Part shown: piece after piece, positions 22,697-34,176 of the stretch | Position numbering within the stretch: the first letter of the stretch is position 1 | Layout: each line of letters begins with the position of its first letter | Source of the DNA: Paraspadella gotoi | Lineage: Eukaryota; Chaetognatha | Direction: 5' to 3' | Length of the DNA: 64,000 bases | Assembly: GCA_051294375.1 (NCBI GenBank) | Contig: CM119270.1 | Location: forward strand, 1,834,091 to 1,898,090 | Notes under the pieces: generated by a model | What the model was told of the DNA's origin: nothing | The model's database searches: none | Seen by the model: only the letters and a program-made list of their open reading frames with translations | Made by a program: the position numbers and the translations under genes

Positions 22697-23300
22697 AGGC
22701 GGGCAAAATGAACACTTTTTATAATTTAATTCTCTCAAAAAAATTCTCTTTTTCCTTCTATTACAATTCGATTTTCAATGCAACTTTTTGAATTAGTTCA
22801 TTGGGTTTGTTTGCACTGAAGCTTTTAAATATTTATTAATAGTATAAACATATGACAAAAATTTTTTTTTTAAAAATTAGTTTTTAGAACGGATTCCTAT
22901 AGCGCTTTGAAAAGTTAAATGAAAGTTAGTACTACAATTTTAAAAATTTTTGACAAGAAAATGGTTAAAAACAGAAAAAACGTTAAAAAATCATCATCAT
23001 CATCATCATTGGCTGAATTTTATAGTTTTTTAAAATTTTTATCAATTAAACAAAAAAATTTTAAAAATTTGTATTAATAACCTTTATCTAACTTTAAAGC
23101 TCTATCAGAATCCATTAAAAAAAATTGAAAAATTCAAAAAAAAATTTTTAACTTTATATAGTAATAAAATAATCTTTTAAATGCTTCGTGCGCTTATTAA
23201 TAAGATAATTTTTTAAAATATTTTTATTTTCATATTCTCTAACAGTCACTTTATCATTATTTATTGAGAGAACTTTCTAGTTTTCAACCTGTTCCGGCCT
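22697..23300. mobile_element. 604-bp insertion nested in the MITE (copy B)
   Basis: Starts AGGCGGGCAAAATGAACAC and ends CTGTTCCGGCCT, so its ends are weakly inverted (AGGC...GCCT). It is flanked by AATA on both sides. It lies in the right arm of the CGCAGTAG element. It is absent from copy A, where the arm is continuous, and present in copy C (33019-33614). It contains (ATC)n near 22990 and no coding frame. Confidence 0.8.
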
Positions 23301-25794
23301 AATATATATAAATATAGCTACTGCGAAAATTAAAAAAAAAACATAAAATAATTTAAAAAAAAAAATAATGTTCACTGATGGTATAATGTTCATAATTGAC
23401 TTTTAGAATTTATGCACGTAACTTTCACTAAGCTCTAGTCACTATGTATGATATGAAAAACATTATGATTCTTTCTTTTCGTTGTGTTTATAAATTAGGA
23501 AAAACAGTTTTTTTAAAGGTCAACAACGATTTTTATTATTAGATATAAGTCGAAAAAGTTTCAACTCTTTATTAAGAGTCTTCTTCAGCGATCTTTAACA
23601 ATCAACAATTTTCTCTCTTTAACATTAGCTTTGAGAGTGAGAGAGAGAGAGAGAGAAAGAGAGAAAGAGAGACAGAGTGAGAGAGAGAGAGAAGGAGGGA
23701 GATTCCAACAAAGAATTTAGAAAGGACAGTGGTCAGATGTGAGGACAGGTGAAGGGACAGGGAAGAAGATAAGATTGGTTGAAACTTGAAAGGTTAAAAA
23801 TTGAGAGAGAGAGAGAGAGAGAAGCAACAGAGGCAGAAAAAATAATTACATTTAGCAATGTACAACAGAATAATAAATGGAAACAACTTAATACTAAACT
23901 AGTAATAACAAAAGAAATTAATAATTTAGTTAACTATTAAGAATGAAATGTGAAAGGGAAAATAAGTTGTTAGGGATAGATAAGTGAAGATGTTAGTGAA
24001 AGTAAGATAAAGAAAAGACCTCAAAAAAGAGCTGCCCCCCCCCCGGCCTGGCAAATGTAGGATGTGAGCGATGTGATCGGGTCATTGGCTTGTCATAGAC
24101 TGGAAGTGCATTGTAGTAGGCTTGGGTATGATTCCCAAGGCCGTTCTAATATCCCTAAAGAGTTGAAACTTGTCCGACTTATATCTAATAATAAAAATCG
24201 TTGTTGACCTTTAAAAACTTTTTTTCCTGATATAAAAAACATAGTAAAACCTTATAGAATTTCAGCCGATGTCAATCAACCAAATTTAGTTCCTAATGAT
24301 ACATCTTCTCACTAATCAGTCATCAATTTAATCTCATCCGCATTCGTCCGCCATTTTGAGAAATCCTTAAATGCTTTTCATTCAAAAAATAACAAAAAAT
24401 AATTTGATATTCTTCAGAAATTACCATATGATTCTTTTCTTTGATTGATTTTCCGATTTTAATTTTAAAAAGATTAAAGATTTAGCAAACATACACCTAT
24501 TACTTATAATATAAATATAAAAAAATATTAAGTTAGGTAAATTTCTTTTTAATATTAAAATTATAAATAAAAAGTCGTTCAACTATCATAAATAATTTCT
24601 TTAAGAACCAAATTTATCGGTTAAATAATATTTTTTCCATATTTTTTCAAATCAATCTTAAACATTTGAAACTTTTCCAACAACCTCAGAGGGCTTCTAT
24701 GATAATCAGCATACGAGAAAAAGTTGTTTTTGCCAAAAAAAAAGGTTTATCCGAAAATTTAGTCCATTTGGATCACTGTGCCTCTGTTCGAACGCCGGTC
24801 TCAAAACTTTACCTTATTTGGAAGTGTTTTTAGAATATTTTACTTTACAAATATAAACCAAATTTTCTCTCTCTCGACGTATAAAAATGAATACCACATT
24901 GTACAATTAGCCTATTCGATTCCATTCGCTTTTCAAATTTTAAGAAATTGATTCATTTTATTTTGTTCGCCATTGTTATCTCGACCCCATCCACTCCAAT
25001 ACTTTTTAGTCTATATCTCTAAAATAAAAACATCAAATTACTAATAATGTATTGTTGTTTTTCTTCCGTTTGAATATATTACATTTCTTTTCCACATTAG
25101 GTTCTTGAAACCTGAATTTTAATTTCATGAATTAATATAAAAGCTTTTGTGATTTTTGGATTAAAGATCGAGACAAAAGCCTCATGGATATAAAAAAAAT
25201 GATAAAAGTATATGTCAAAAAGATAAACATTAAATTTGTCGCAAAGATTAGTTATTAAAACCGCAACAAGCTCTTATCTAACCAATTTATTTTTCACATT
25301 TAGCATTTATCTGGACAAATCATTTCTTTACAAAAGTTGTCCTTACATATTTAACTAAATTATCACATCAGTTAATCTATTTTTAAGTTTCCTAAATTAC
25401 TTTAAAATATTCTAATATGAGATATGTTACCTAATAATTACCATAAAATAAATAAATTTGGCTTAATGTTATTAAACAAACCAACACTTTCCCTTATTTT
25501 CTTACTTACTGATAAATAAAGTGGGACTCCTACTCATACTTTTTTTTTACTTTTGTCATATTGATGAAGAAGATTTTTTTAAAGTAAAATTTGAGAAGTC
25601 AAAGGCAAATATAGAAGACTCTCTTTAACCGAAGTTCTTACCCAAGTTCAAACATGGGATCATACCAGGTAGGCTGCAATTTTCTGGGCAAAAAATTTGA
25701 TAGTTTTACAACAAAATATTTGTCAACCTGGGAAAAAAAGAATTTAAACTAAACCATATCATTATATATAGCCTATGATAGCCAGATAGTTTAC

Positions 25795-25893
25795 CAAACA
25801 ATTGGTACTTCTCATCTTTCCATGAACAAGTTTAGCGTCATGGTGAAGATAACTCATTGCTTTTGCCAGATCAAAACAGAGCGAGAGCTTGAC
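25795..25893 (-). CDS. Receptor guanylate cyclase, KHD catalytic-loop exon (YLHHDAKLVHGKMRSTNC)
   Basis: This 99-nt, 33-codon exon (acceptor AAAATAG, donor TTG|GTAAAC) reads VKLSLCFDLAKAMSYLHHDA then KLVHGKMRSTNCL. Receptor cyclases have D...GM.YLH.S....HG.L.S.NC.VD here: the kinase HRD is replaced by HG, so this is a pseudokinase loop. It joins the 26.1 kb exon in phase 0 (NNWK-VKLSL). Confidence 0.92.
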
Positions 25894-26007
25894 CTATTTT
25901 AAAAAGAAGAAAAAAAGTAATATACGTTTATCACTATTACGTGTTCCTAAAAAAAGTTACAGTTTTAAAAAAATGTTTATCAACGTAGTATAATAAAATT
26001 GAGAAAC

Positions 26008-26151
26008 CTTCCAGTTGTTACTGAGGTTTTTGTCGCTGTAGCAAAGTAGATCATGAAGACTTCCGCGATACGAAAAGTCGGTGAGAACTAATCCAGGATT
26101 ACAGTTGACGACGGCGCCGACAAAAGGGGTTATGATATTATCATCCAGGCG
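26008..26151 (-). CDS. Receptor guanylate cyclase, KHD hinge exon (FVGAVVN...YRGSLHDLL)
   Basis: This 144-nt exon, 48 codons in phase 0 at both ends (acceptor AACTTAG, donor AAG|GTTTCT), reads RLDDNIITPFVGAVVNCNPG, then LVLTDFSYRGSLHDLLCYSD, then KNLSNNWK. Family consensus is L.H.N...FIGAC......I.TEYC.RGSL.D.L......DW. All landmarks are present, with DFSYRGSLHDLL at the hinge and helix D. In the 36.3-36.5 kb copy the acceptor AG is lost (TTAG to TTTG). Confidence 0.93.
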
Positions 26152-26251
26152 CTAAGTTTAAAAGTTCGGAAGTGTTATAGAGAATTTTCATTTCGGGCAA
26201 TTTTACATTAATGGAACCTAAATCAGAATCTTAAGAGGAAAGGTCATTTAC

Positions 26252-26283
26252 CTTAACAACGCGTAATCTTTGATGTATTAGAG
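26252..26283 (-). CDS. Receptor guanylate cyclase, short KHD exon (LIHQRLRVVK)
   Basis: The bases before a GTTAAG|GTAAAT donor read LIHQRLRVVK and join in phase 0 to RLDDNIITPF. This fits the end of the kinase-like helix C (family: VL.EL..LR.L.H.N). The acceptor chosen is TGTATTAG, which leaves two bases to a split codon. That phase does not match the phase-0 end of the 39.2 kb exon, so the 5' boundary is uncertain or an indel intervenes. Confidence 0.65.
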
Positions 26284-26504
26284 CTAATACATCGAAAAAT
26301 ACATCGTAATCACCAGTAATCACCAAACAAGTTTGGGCAAACAATGCCGATAATTAAGCGGTAATAAGCTAATCCGATGATAAATCATGGTAATATTTTC
26401 TGACTTTCTATTTGTTATCTTAACAGATCATAACAAATTTTAACATAACAAATCATAACAGACTTCTTAATATATCTTTGAAAAGATCTATAAATCAATT
26501 GATC

Positions 26505-27040
26505 TATCAAATTTTGCAAAATTTGGTCAACTTGCATAATTTGACTAACTTGCATAATTTAATCAAGTTGCATTATTTGGTCAACTGGCATAATTTGGTG
26601 AACTCGCATAATTTGGACATCTGGCATAATTTGGTCAACTGGCATAATTTGTCAACTGATATAATTTAGTCAACTGGCATAATTTGGTCAACTGGCATAA
26701 TTTGCTCAATTGGCATAATTTGCACAACTGGCATATTTTGCTTAACCGGCATAATTGGCTCAACTGGCATAATTTGCTCAAGTGGCATAATTTAATCAAG
26801 TTGCATTATTTGGTCAACTGGCATAATTTGGTCAACTGGCATAATTTGCTTAACTGGCATAATTTGCTCAACTGACATAATTTGGTCAACTGGCTTAATT
26901 TGCTTAACTGGCATAATTTGCTCAACTGGCATAATTTGGTCAACCAGCTTAATTTGGTCAACTGGCATAATTTGCTCAACAGGCATAATTTTGTCAACTT
27001 GCAGAATTTGGTCATTTAAATTATTTAGTCAACTGCCATA
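26505..27040. repeat. 18-bp minisatellite TGGCATAATTTGGTCAAC
   Basis: About 29 units, with TTGG/TTGC alternation. The unit is a multiple of three, so both strands keep long repeated frames (HNLVNW, QIMPVE), which are not genes. The copy is at 36825-37360. Confidence 0.93.
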
Positions 27041-27048
27041 ATTTTGTC

Positions 27049-27049
27049 T

Positions 27050-27105
<56 letters not shown>
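27049..27105. repeat. (AATC)n tetranucleotide
   Basis: About 13 units. Similar tracts at 28377-28420, 37369-37433, 38695-38730 and 42358-42412. Confidence 0.93.
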
Positions 27106-27439
27106 GAGAGAGACAGAGAGAGGGAAACTTTTAAAAGTTCAATTAAATGTGTCTTTTGGTTTTCTAATGTAAACTTTTTTAAACTTTACGATTCCATCAA
27201 AAATTTATATCGTTTCTTTTCATTTAGTTAGTTTTGACCACGAATTGTTTTACCATTGTTTTTGACTTGTTATTTTCTGTCTTTGCTTATGATTTCATAA
27301 TCATTACATGTTGAATTTTTTTTTTTTTTTTAAGATTAATTTTTTTTATTAAAAAAGATATTACCATGACAATGACAATAATTCAAATCATAAAGGATCC
27401 TGAATGACATTAAACTTAAAATGAAAAATACGGAAAACT

Positions 27440-28165
27440 TGTCTCAATTTTCAATCTAAATATGTCGCCAAGTTAGTCACCTCATATCCCACTTAATCAC
27501 ATACTTTCCTACCCATATACAAAATTTCATTTCAATTTATCTATCCAATTTCAATCAATATAATAATTAGGAGTAAATATAAGTAAAAATAAAGTAAATA
27601 TGATTTTTGTTTTATCCATTTAAACTCATTTCCACTCGAGCAATTCCATCGAAACTCTATATCCAGCTTAATCACATACTTTCCTACCCTCATACAAAAT
27701 TTCAAGTCAATTGCCCCATCCACTCATGAGTAATTGGCGTTCCAATAGTTAAATAGATTTTTTTTGTTTTTTCCATTTAAACCCATTTCCACTCGCACGA
27801 TTCCACCGAAACTTTATATCCAGCTCAATCACACACTTCCCTACCCACACACAAAATTTCATTCCAATCCATCCATCCAATCACTAGTAATTGGAGTATA
27901 ATGCTAAGGGGGGATGGACAAACGGACGGACACCATTTTTTTTTGCATAATTTATCATAATTTGATGTTCTGACATGAGATTAAATGGAAAAAACAAAAA
28001 AGTATTTTTCACTACTTGAACGCCATTTACTAATGAGTGGATGAGGCGATTTACTTCAAATTTTGAATGTGGGTGGGAAAGTGTGTTATTAAGCTAGAAA
28101 TCAAGTTTCGATGGAATCGTCAGAGTGGAAATGAGTTTAAATGGAAAAAACAAAAACCTGTTTCT
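27440..28165. repeat. GGAC-rich dispersed repeat family with inverted arms
   Basis: Two to three units of about 155 bp (landmarks CATTTAAACTCATTTCCACT, CTTTCCTACCCACA and CCATCCATCCAATCAC) lead to a GGATGGACAAACGGACGGAC core. A reversed arm follows at 28010-28165. Relatives: 37770-38465, 41335-41665, 41810-42125, 44835-45155, 49190-49975, 50885-51570, 58105-58800 and 61850-62300. Confidence 0.8.
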
Positions 28166-28169
28166 CTAA

Positions 28170-28376
28170 TCGATTATGCTTCTTTTTCTTTTTATATTAA
28201 ATGTAAATGCAAGATATATTAATTAATCAAATAATTAAACAGTTAATTAATCAATTAGTCAATTAATTAATCAATAATTAATTAATCAGCAATTATTCAA
28301 TCAATTAATTATTTAATCAATCAATTTATTTACTATTTATTAATTATTCAATCAATCAATTTATCTATTAAATAAT

Positions 28377-28420
<44 letters not shown>

Positions 28421-28600
28421 TAAGTCAATCGTTATCGGCATTATTGTCGTCGTCGCCATTGTCGTCGTCAGTGCTTTTGTCATGGTTAATGTGAAAAGTC
28501 CTAAAAACAAACATTTTCGATCAAATTAATTAATTTATAATTGCCTAATTAATTTATTAATTAACTTGAATTAATTAAATATTTAATTAATTACCGCTAA
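28170..28600. repeat. TTAATTAA/AATC-rich tract
   Basis: Long run of AATTAATCAATTAATT-type sequence, then (GTC)n near 28444-28470. It borders the ATCGTGGGCAGATCC motif at 28604. Confidence 0.8.
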
Positions 28601-28639
28601 TGATCGTGGGCAGATCCAACATTTGTTTTGCTCAAACTT

Positions 28640-29700
28640 GTTCTATCTCTCTTATATGTAGCGATTTATCCATAAATTCTGCTCTTACAATGAAATAGAT
28701 ATGTTATTTTAAACAAAAATTCCATCTTCTTTCTCATCGACCTTCCTAAGTGCATCGCAACGGGCAATAAAAACGGAGGAAAATCTTTTCGCAAGCTCAG
28801 AGTAAACAAGAAGATTTCGGAATCTTCCTTTTACCGATGTATGTTCTTTTCGACAGGGAATTTCGTTTTTCGTCAATAGATGATCATTATCTCCCAGTAA
28901 ACTGTGTTTTTGTTAAACGAACGAATCTAAGTGTCTACAGCATTACTACAGGGCGTCTTTATGTAAATAATCTAGTACAAAATGATCGCGAGAATTACAA
29001 AATCAACGTCAATTGCTAGGAGGTATAGAAAGCCAAAGAATCAAGAGCGAGGATGAAGCACACGATGGAGTAGGGTGAAATACAGAGAGGAGAAAGAGAG
29101 AGAGGAGAGAGACGAGAAGAGAGAGAGAGAGAGAGAGAGATAAAGAAAGAAGAGGTTTGCAGTATATTGAAGAGACGAATTATTTGAAGAGAGGATCGCA
29201 TGTTTGATACGGCTCGCCACAAGAGACACTTTGCATGGTATAACGTTGCAAGGGCATCAACAGAGTCATCGAATATACGGTGAATCTAAAAATTGTATGA
29301 ATAAAAAGACAAGATAAATACCAAAAAAAAAGAAAGTAAAAAACAGTTAAAATGCCTTATCTTAAAGGATTCTCAACGGAAGACTGTTCATCCATTTCGT
29401 GCGGGCACATAAACCGTAGAGACATAGTGCCATGAATTTCCAAGTAAACCCAATTGAAAGATCATTTTATCCTCTTGAATTCGCCGTATGCCCGAACGAA
29501 AAATTTGCGTTCAGGGAAAATCGCAAAAAAATGAAGAAAAAGATCCACTTAATTCGACGCAAATTGCCAAACGCGGTAAACGTTAAATCTATTCCTTTAT
29601 ATCGGTTTTACCCCCCCGTTTTTTATGCCGTGAATGCATAATGTGTATCCAATGTTTTTTTCATTGTATCAAATTAATCGTTTATCTACTCTTTTTTAAA
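28640..29700. other. Mixed-composition intronic DNA, no exon supported
   Basis: A (GA)n tract lies at 29093-29141. Frames at 28837-29019 and 29432-29641 (plus) are unrecognised, lie antisense inside the cyclase gene, and have no copy in blocks C or D. Confidence 0.4.
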
Positions 29701-29729
29701 ACTCTTTGAAAAGACAGGTGAAATCAAAC

Positions 29730-29884
29730 CTTGACAACACACGCGATTTCTTTCATATTTCATTGCCTTGATTAGTTGCCTAAATGTTTCTACGACTCCT
29801 TGATAGCAAACAATCTGCCCATTGAGTGTCCCAATCAATAATGTTCGAGTTTCTCATAAATTCCGATTTATGATATTTTTTTCG
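29730..29884 (-). pseudogene. Duplicate of first KHD exon (copy B, insertions)
   Basis: Homologous to the intact 39.16-39.30 kb exon but about ten bases longer through scattered single-base insertions (for example ATTATTG for ATTATG), so the frame of IGTLNGQIVAIK is broken. Splice boundaries are conserved. Confidence 0.7.
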
Positions 29885-30584
29885 CTGACCAATTTGAAAT
29901 TTGAGAAAAAACAAGAACATTCATTATTCATCGAATTCATTTCCGTTTACTTCGTAGTACAGACATGCGCAAAAATAAGACACTCTTGCGAACTTAAGCC
30001 GTGAATGATTTTACGCACATATTATGAATGTAGATTTTAAAATTGCAAAAATCCATATATATGTAGTTGAAAGAAAATCGGTCCAAGCATTCAAGAGCTA
30101 TATAGCTCCCGAAAGACAAAGTGGCCAAAAATAAAATAAAAAGAAAAACATTTTGAAGATCTGCCAAAAACCGAGATACTTTTTAGGCTTTAATTTATGG
30201 GCCTTGTATATAATGTTTTCTAAAAAAAATATGAGAAATCCAATGTTAGCACTTAAAAGAAATCGGTGCAGTCATAATCTAGCAGCTACAGCAATCTTAA
30301 ACACACAACGAGGTTAAAAACTTTACACCCATCTTCTGACCCTGACAATATCTGAGTACTGAGTAGTACTATGTTCTTATTAAAGTTTTGAGCAAAACAA
30401 TGTGCGGATCTGCCCACAGATACATTTAGCGTAATGCCAGATAAATAAATAAACTACACATACAATACTATAGTCAGAATAATTAACACACTAACGTACA
30501 AATAATTTGTTTTAACAACCTATTATTATTATTTTCGCAACTTTATAATTGCTTTTTATTACATCGCATCATTTTTCATTAACT

Positions 30585-31205
30585 TAGCATCGACATTTTT
30601 TCAACTTGCATCATTTTTTCAAACCTTTGCATAAATTTTTTCACTTGCATAATTTTTTTCCAACCATGCATAGATTTTTTTCAAACGCTTGCATAACATT
30701 TCTTAAACCTTGCATCATTTTTCAAAATTTGGACATCATTTTTTTTAACTTGCATCATATTTTTTTAAACTTGCATCATTCAAGTCATTTAACTTGCATC
30801 ATTTTTTGCAAACTTGCTTAATTTTTTCAATTGCTTTCACGTTTTTACAAACTTGCTGACCATTTTTTCCAACTTAACAACATAATATTTTTTCAACCTT
30901 GCATAAATTTTTTTTACGATGTGCATCGTTTTTTCAACTCACATATACTTTTTTACTATGCAACTCAATTTTTTTTAACATTGCGATCATTTGTTACAAC
31001 TTGCATCATTTATTGCATCTGTTTAATCATTTATTTTAAACTAGCATCATTTTTTCAAAAAAAACTTGCACCTCTTTTTTTCAACTTGCCATCAGATCTT
31101 TTTTCAACTTGTATCAATTCTTTCATTTGGCATCAATTCTTTTTAACCATTGCATCCACTTCCTTTTAACTTGTATAATATTTTTTTTTTTTCTAATTGA
31201 ATCAT
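30585..31205. repeat. 18-bp minisatellite TTGCATCATTTTTTCAAC
   Basis: About 30 imperfect units; related to the 26.5 kb array by a few substitutions. Same-strand copies at 39945-40565 and 43535-44095. Reverse-strand copies at 51655-52020 and 58880-59215. Confidence 0.9.
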
Positions 31206-31349
31206 TTTTTCCAGCTTAATTAATTAATTAATAATTAATTAAGACATGTCATGAGTCGCATAAATAAAGTAGAGTTAGATAAGTCAGACTTGACCTTTGG
31301 GTGTTTTTTTTCATGCACAAGCCATCACTCCTTGATAAAATGCTCAATC

Positions 31350-31374
31350 NNNNNNNNNNNNNNNNNNNNNNNNN
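31350..31374. other. 25-N gap
   Basis: Between copy B and copy C of the duplicated block; a 10-N gap follows at 31448-31457. Confidence 0.97.
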
Positions 31375-31518
31375 TTAACAAAAAATTCCATCTTCTTTTA
31401 TCGACTTTAGTCATCACGCATAAAACGGGGAAAATCTTTTCGCAATCNNNNNNNNNNTTTATTAATTAACTTGTTAATTAATTGTTTGCTTAAACTTGTT
31501 CTATCTCTCTTATAATGT

Positions 31519-31800
31519 AACTCAAAAGTTCCAAAGTGTCGCTTTATCCTATATGTGACATTTAAAACAAAAACGTTTACAAAAAAACATATTTTGGGTG
31601 CAGTCTTTGAATTTTTAAAGGTTGAAGCAGACCAAAATGGAGATTGAAAGGTTCAGAGATGTGATGGTCACAAAAAAATTTGTTTAACTTACCCAGTTTC
31701 CCATTTCTCGTAAAAGCTCTGGAGATGTCCCAAGCATTCTTACTTCGCTATTTGTCTTCATTTAATGTAGGCCTGCAAAAAAAATGTCAGTAAAATTTGT
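31519..31800 (-). pseudogene. Truncated and frameshifted KHD exon pair (copy C)
   Basis: The block starts inside the EGDIYSLG exon: similarity begins at CTCAAAAGTTCC, so only its 5' part (IKRHFGTFE) remains. It continues through a KLLWTSPELL exon at about 31.70-31.78 kb interrupted by several one-base insertions. It cannot encode the domain as written. Confidence 0.65.
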
Positions 31801-33018
31801 TACAACCGGTATAAAAATTTATCCAAATTTATTAAATAAATAGACTATCTTGCCCCTGACTTTAGACAGATTCCAACTCATAATACCAAATAATGTTATA
31901 TGGCCTTATCCATAATCATGTCACTTTCAACTCAAATCACAATTTAAAACTAATTACATACCGGTTTTATTGAATAATTTTGAACTTTAAAACTTTATTT
32001 TACTTTTTTTCTGAAAACTTTTTTAGCAGCCAGTTTTTGAGCACGGCACTACCACCATCAGTTTAAAGTATCATCATCTTTTTTGCATTATATTTAACAT
32101 TAAATGTTTAAAGATGATTATCGAATATTATTATCTAGTATTTTTTTTTTTGGAAAAAAATAAAATCGCCGACTGGAATTCTCAAAAAAAATTAAATTCT
32201 TGCTACAGAAATCGTTTGCTCCCTCACAGTGATCCAAAAAAAATTAAAAACCGGATAAAAGCCACTGTGGAACATACGCATAAAATACCTATTCAGTCTT
32301 TCCATAGTAACTGCTACGAAGTCTTAGTGTAAGATACAGTTACAAAAATTATTCTTTCAAGTTATAAGCAAATCTCTAAATTCGGGTGAGTCTTTGGATG
32401 ATGTTGTGTTTCACCCACTATGGGTGGAAGAAAAATATTTGCTTTGTTATTGGTATCAGCCACTTTGTCTAGTTTGGTCAAAACAAATAAAAATATTTTC
32501 ATTAATATGTGACTATTAAGGCAAAGTAAAATTTCTAAATTTAATTTAATTAAAAATTTCTAAAAGTTAAGTAACGAACAACATTATACTAATAAACATT
32601 TTATGTATAAAAAAAACTTTATAATAAATTTTACAATTTACGCAGTAGGCCATATTTATACTAGTATTAATCCAATTAAATGTTAAAATTTAAAAAACAA
32701 TTTTTCTAAAGAATTTTTTGCAGATTTGGATTCGTCATGAAAAGTTGATAAAAAGAAATAACCTCTTTTGAAACCTTCATTAAGTGGCGTCAAAAATTAG
32801 AAAAAAGAGCTATATTTTAAACTGAAAATTAAATCTTTTGCTATGATATTAAATATAGTTTTTTAATTTTTAACCCACTTAATGAAATAATTTTTAAAAA
32901 GCATTTATAGTTTCTTAATCAACTTTTGACGAAAAAATTCAAAATCTGCAATCAAAATAAGAAAAGCCTTATTTTGAAAATTTTTGATTTTTATAAGGCA
33001 TAGTACTATATTATAATA

Positions 33019-33614
33019 AGGCGGGGCAAAATGAACACTTTTTATAAATTTAATTCTCTCAAAAAAATTCTCTTTTTTCCTTCTATTACAATTCGATTTC
33101 AATGCAACTTTTTGAATTAGTTCATTGGGTTTGTTTGCACTGAAGCTTTTTAAATATTTATTAATAGTATAAACATATGACAAAAATTTTTTTTTTATAA
33201 AATTAGTTTAGACGGATTTCCTATAGCGCTTGAAAGTTCAAATGAAAGTTAGTACTACAATTTTAAAAATTTTTGACAAGAAAATGGTAAAAACAGAAAA
33301 CTTAAAAATCATCATCATCATCATCATTGGCTGATTTTATAGTTTTTAAAATTTTTACAATTAAACAAAAAAATTTTAAAAATTTGTATTAATAACCTTT
33401 ATCTAACTTTTAAAGCTCTATCAGAATCCATTAAAAAAAATTGAAAATTCAAAAAAAAATTTTAACTTTATATAGTAATAAAATAATCTTTAAATGCTTC
33501 GTGCGCTTATTAATAAGATAATTTTTTTTAAAATATTTTTATTTTCCATATTCTCTAACAGTCACTTTATCATTATTTATTGAGAGAACTTCTAGTTTTC
33601 ACCTGTTCCGGCCT
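33019..33614. mobile_element. Nested insertion in the MITE (copy C)
   Basis: Same element, same site and same ends (AGGCGGGG...CCGGCCT) as 22697-23300. Confidence 0.75.
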
Positions 33615-34122
33615 AATATATTAAATATAGGCTACTGCGAAAATTAAAAAAAAAACATAAAATAATTTAAAAAAAAATAATAATGTTCACTGATGGTATA
33701 ATGTTCATATTGACTTTTAGAATTTATGCAACGTAACTTTCACTAAGCTCTAGTCACTATGATGATATGGAAAAACATTATGATTCTTTCTTTTCGTTGT
33801 GTTTATAAATTAGGAAAACAGTTTTTTTAAAGTCAACAACGATTTTTATTATTAGATATAATTATAAGTCGAACAAGTTTCAACTCTTATTAAGAGTCTT
33901 CTGAGCGATCTTTAACAATCAACAATTTTCTCTCTTTAACATTAGCTTGAGAGTGAGAGAGAGAGAGAGAGAAAGAGAGAAAGAGAGAGAGAGAGAGACA
34001 GAGTGAGAGAGAGAGAGAAGGAGGGAGATTCCAACAAAGAATTAGAAAGGACAGTGGTCAGATGTAGAGGACAGGTGAAGGTAGGACAGGGAAGAGATAA
34101 GATTGGTTGAAACTTGAAAGGT

Positions 34123-34176
<54 letters not shown>

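Larger units (their letters stand above)
20400..31505. repeat. Duplicated block, copy B
   Basis: Contains the best copies of the KLLWTSPELL, EGDIYSLG, catalytic-loop and hinge exons and an 18-bp minisatellite. It continues through the GGAC-rich family and a second minisatellite to gaps at 31350 and 31448. Copy C follows the same order. Confidence 0.85.

Noticed and set aside
26478-27015. Several frames with HNLVNW or QIMPVE repeats, superficially like a repeat protein
   Set aside because: The 18-bp minisatellite keeps frames open on both strands; no flanking coding sequence, and indels break them in the copy at 36.8 kb.
27049-27105. Regular repeat units considered as a CRISPR-like array
   Set aside because: It is a simple AATC tetranucleotide; there are no spacers, and the context is a eukaryotic intron.
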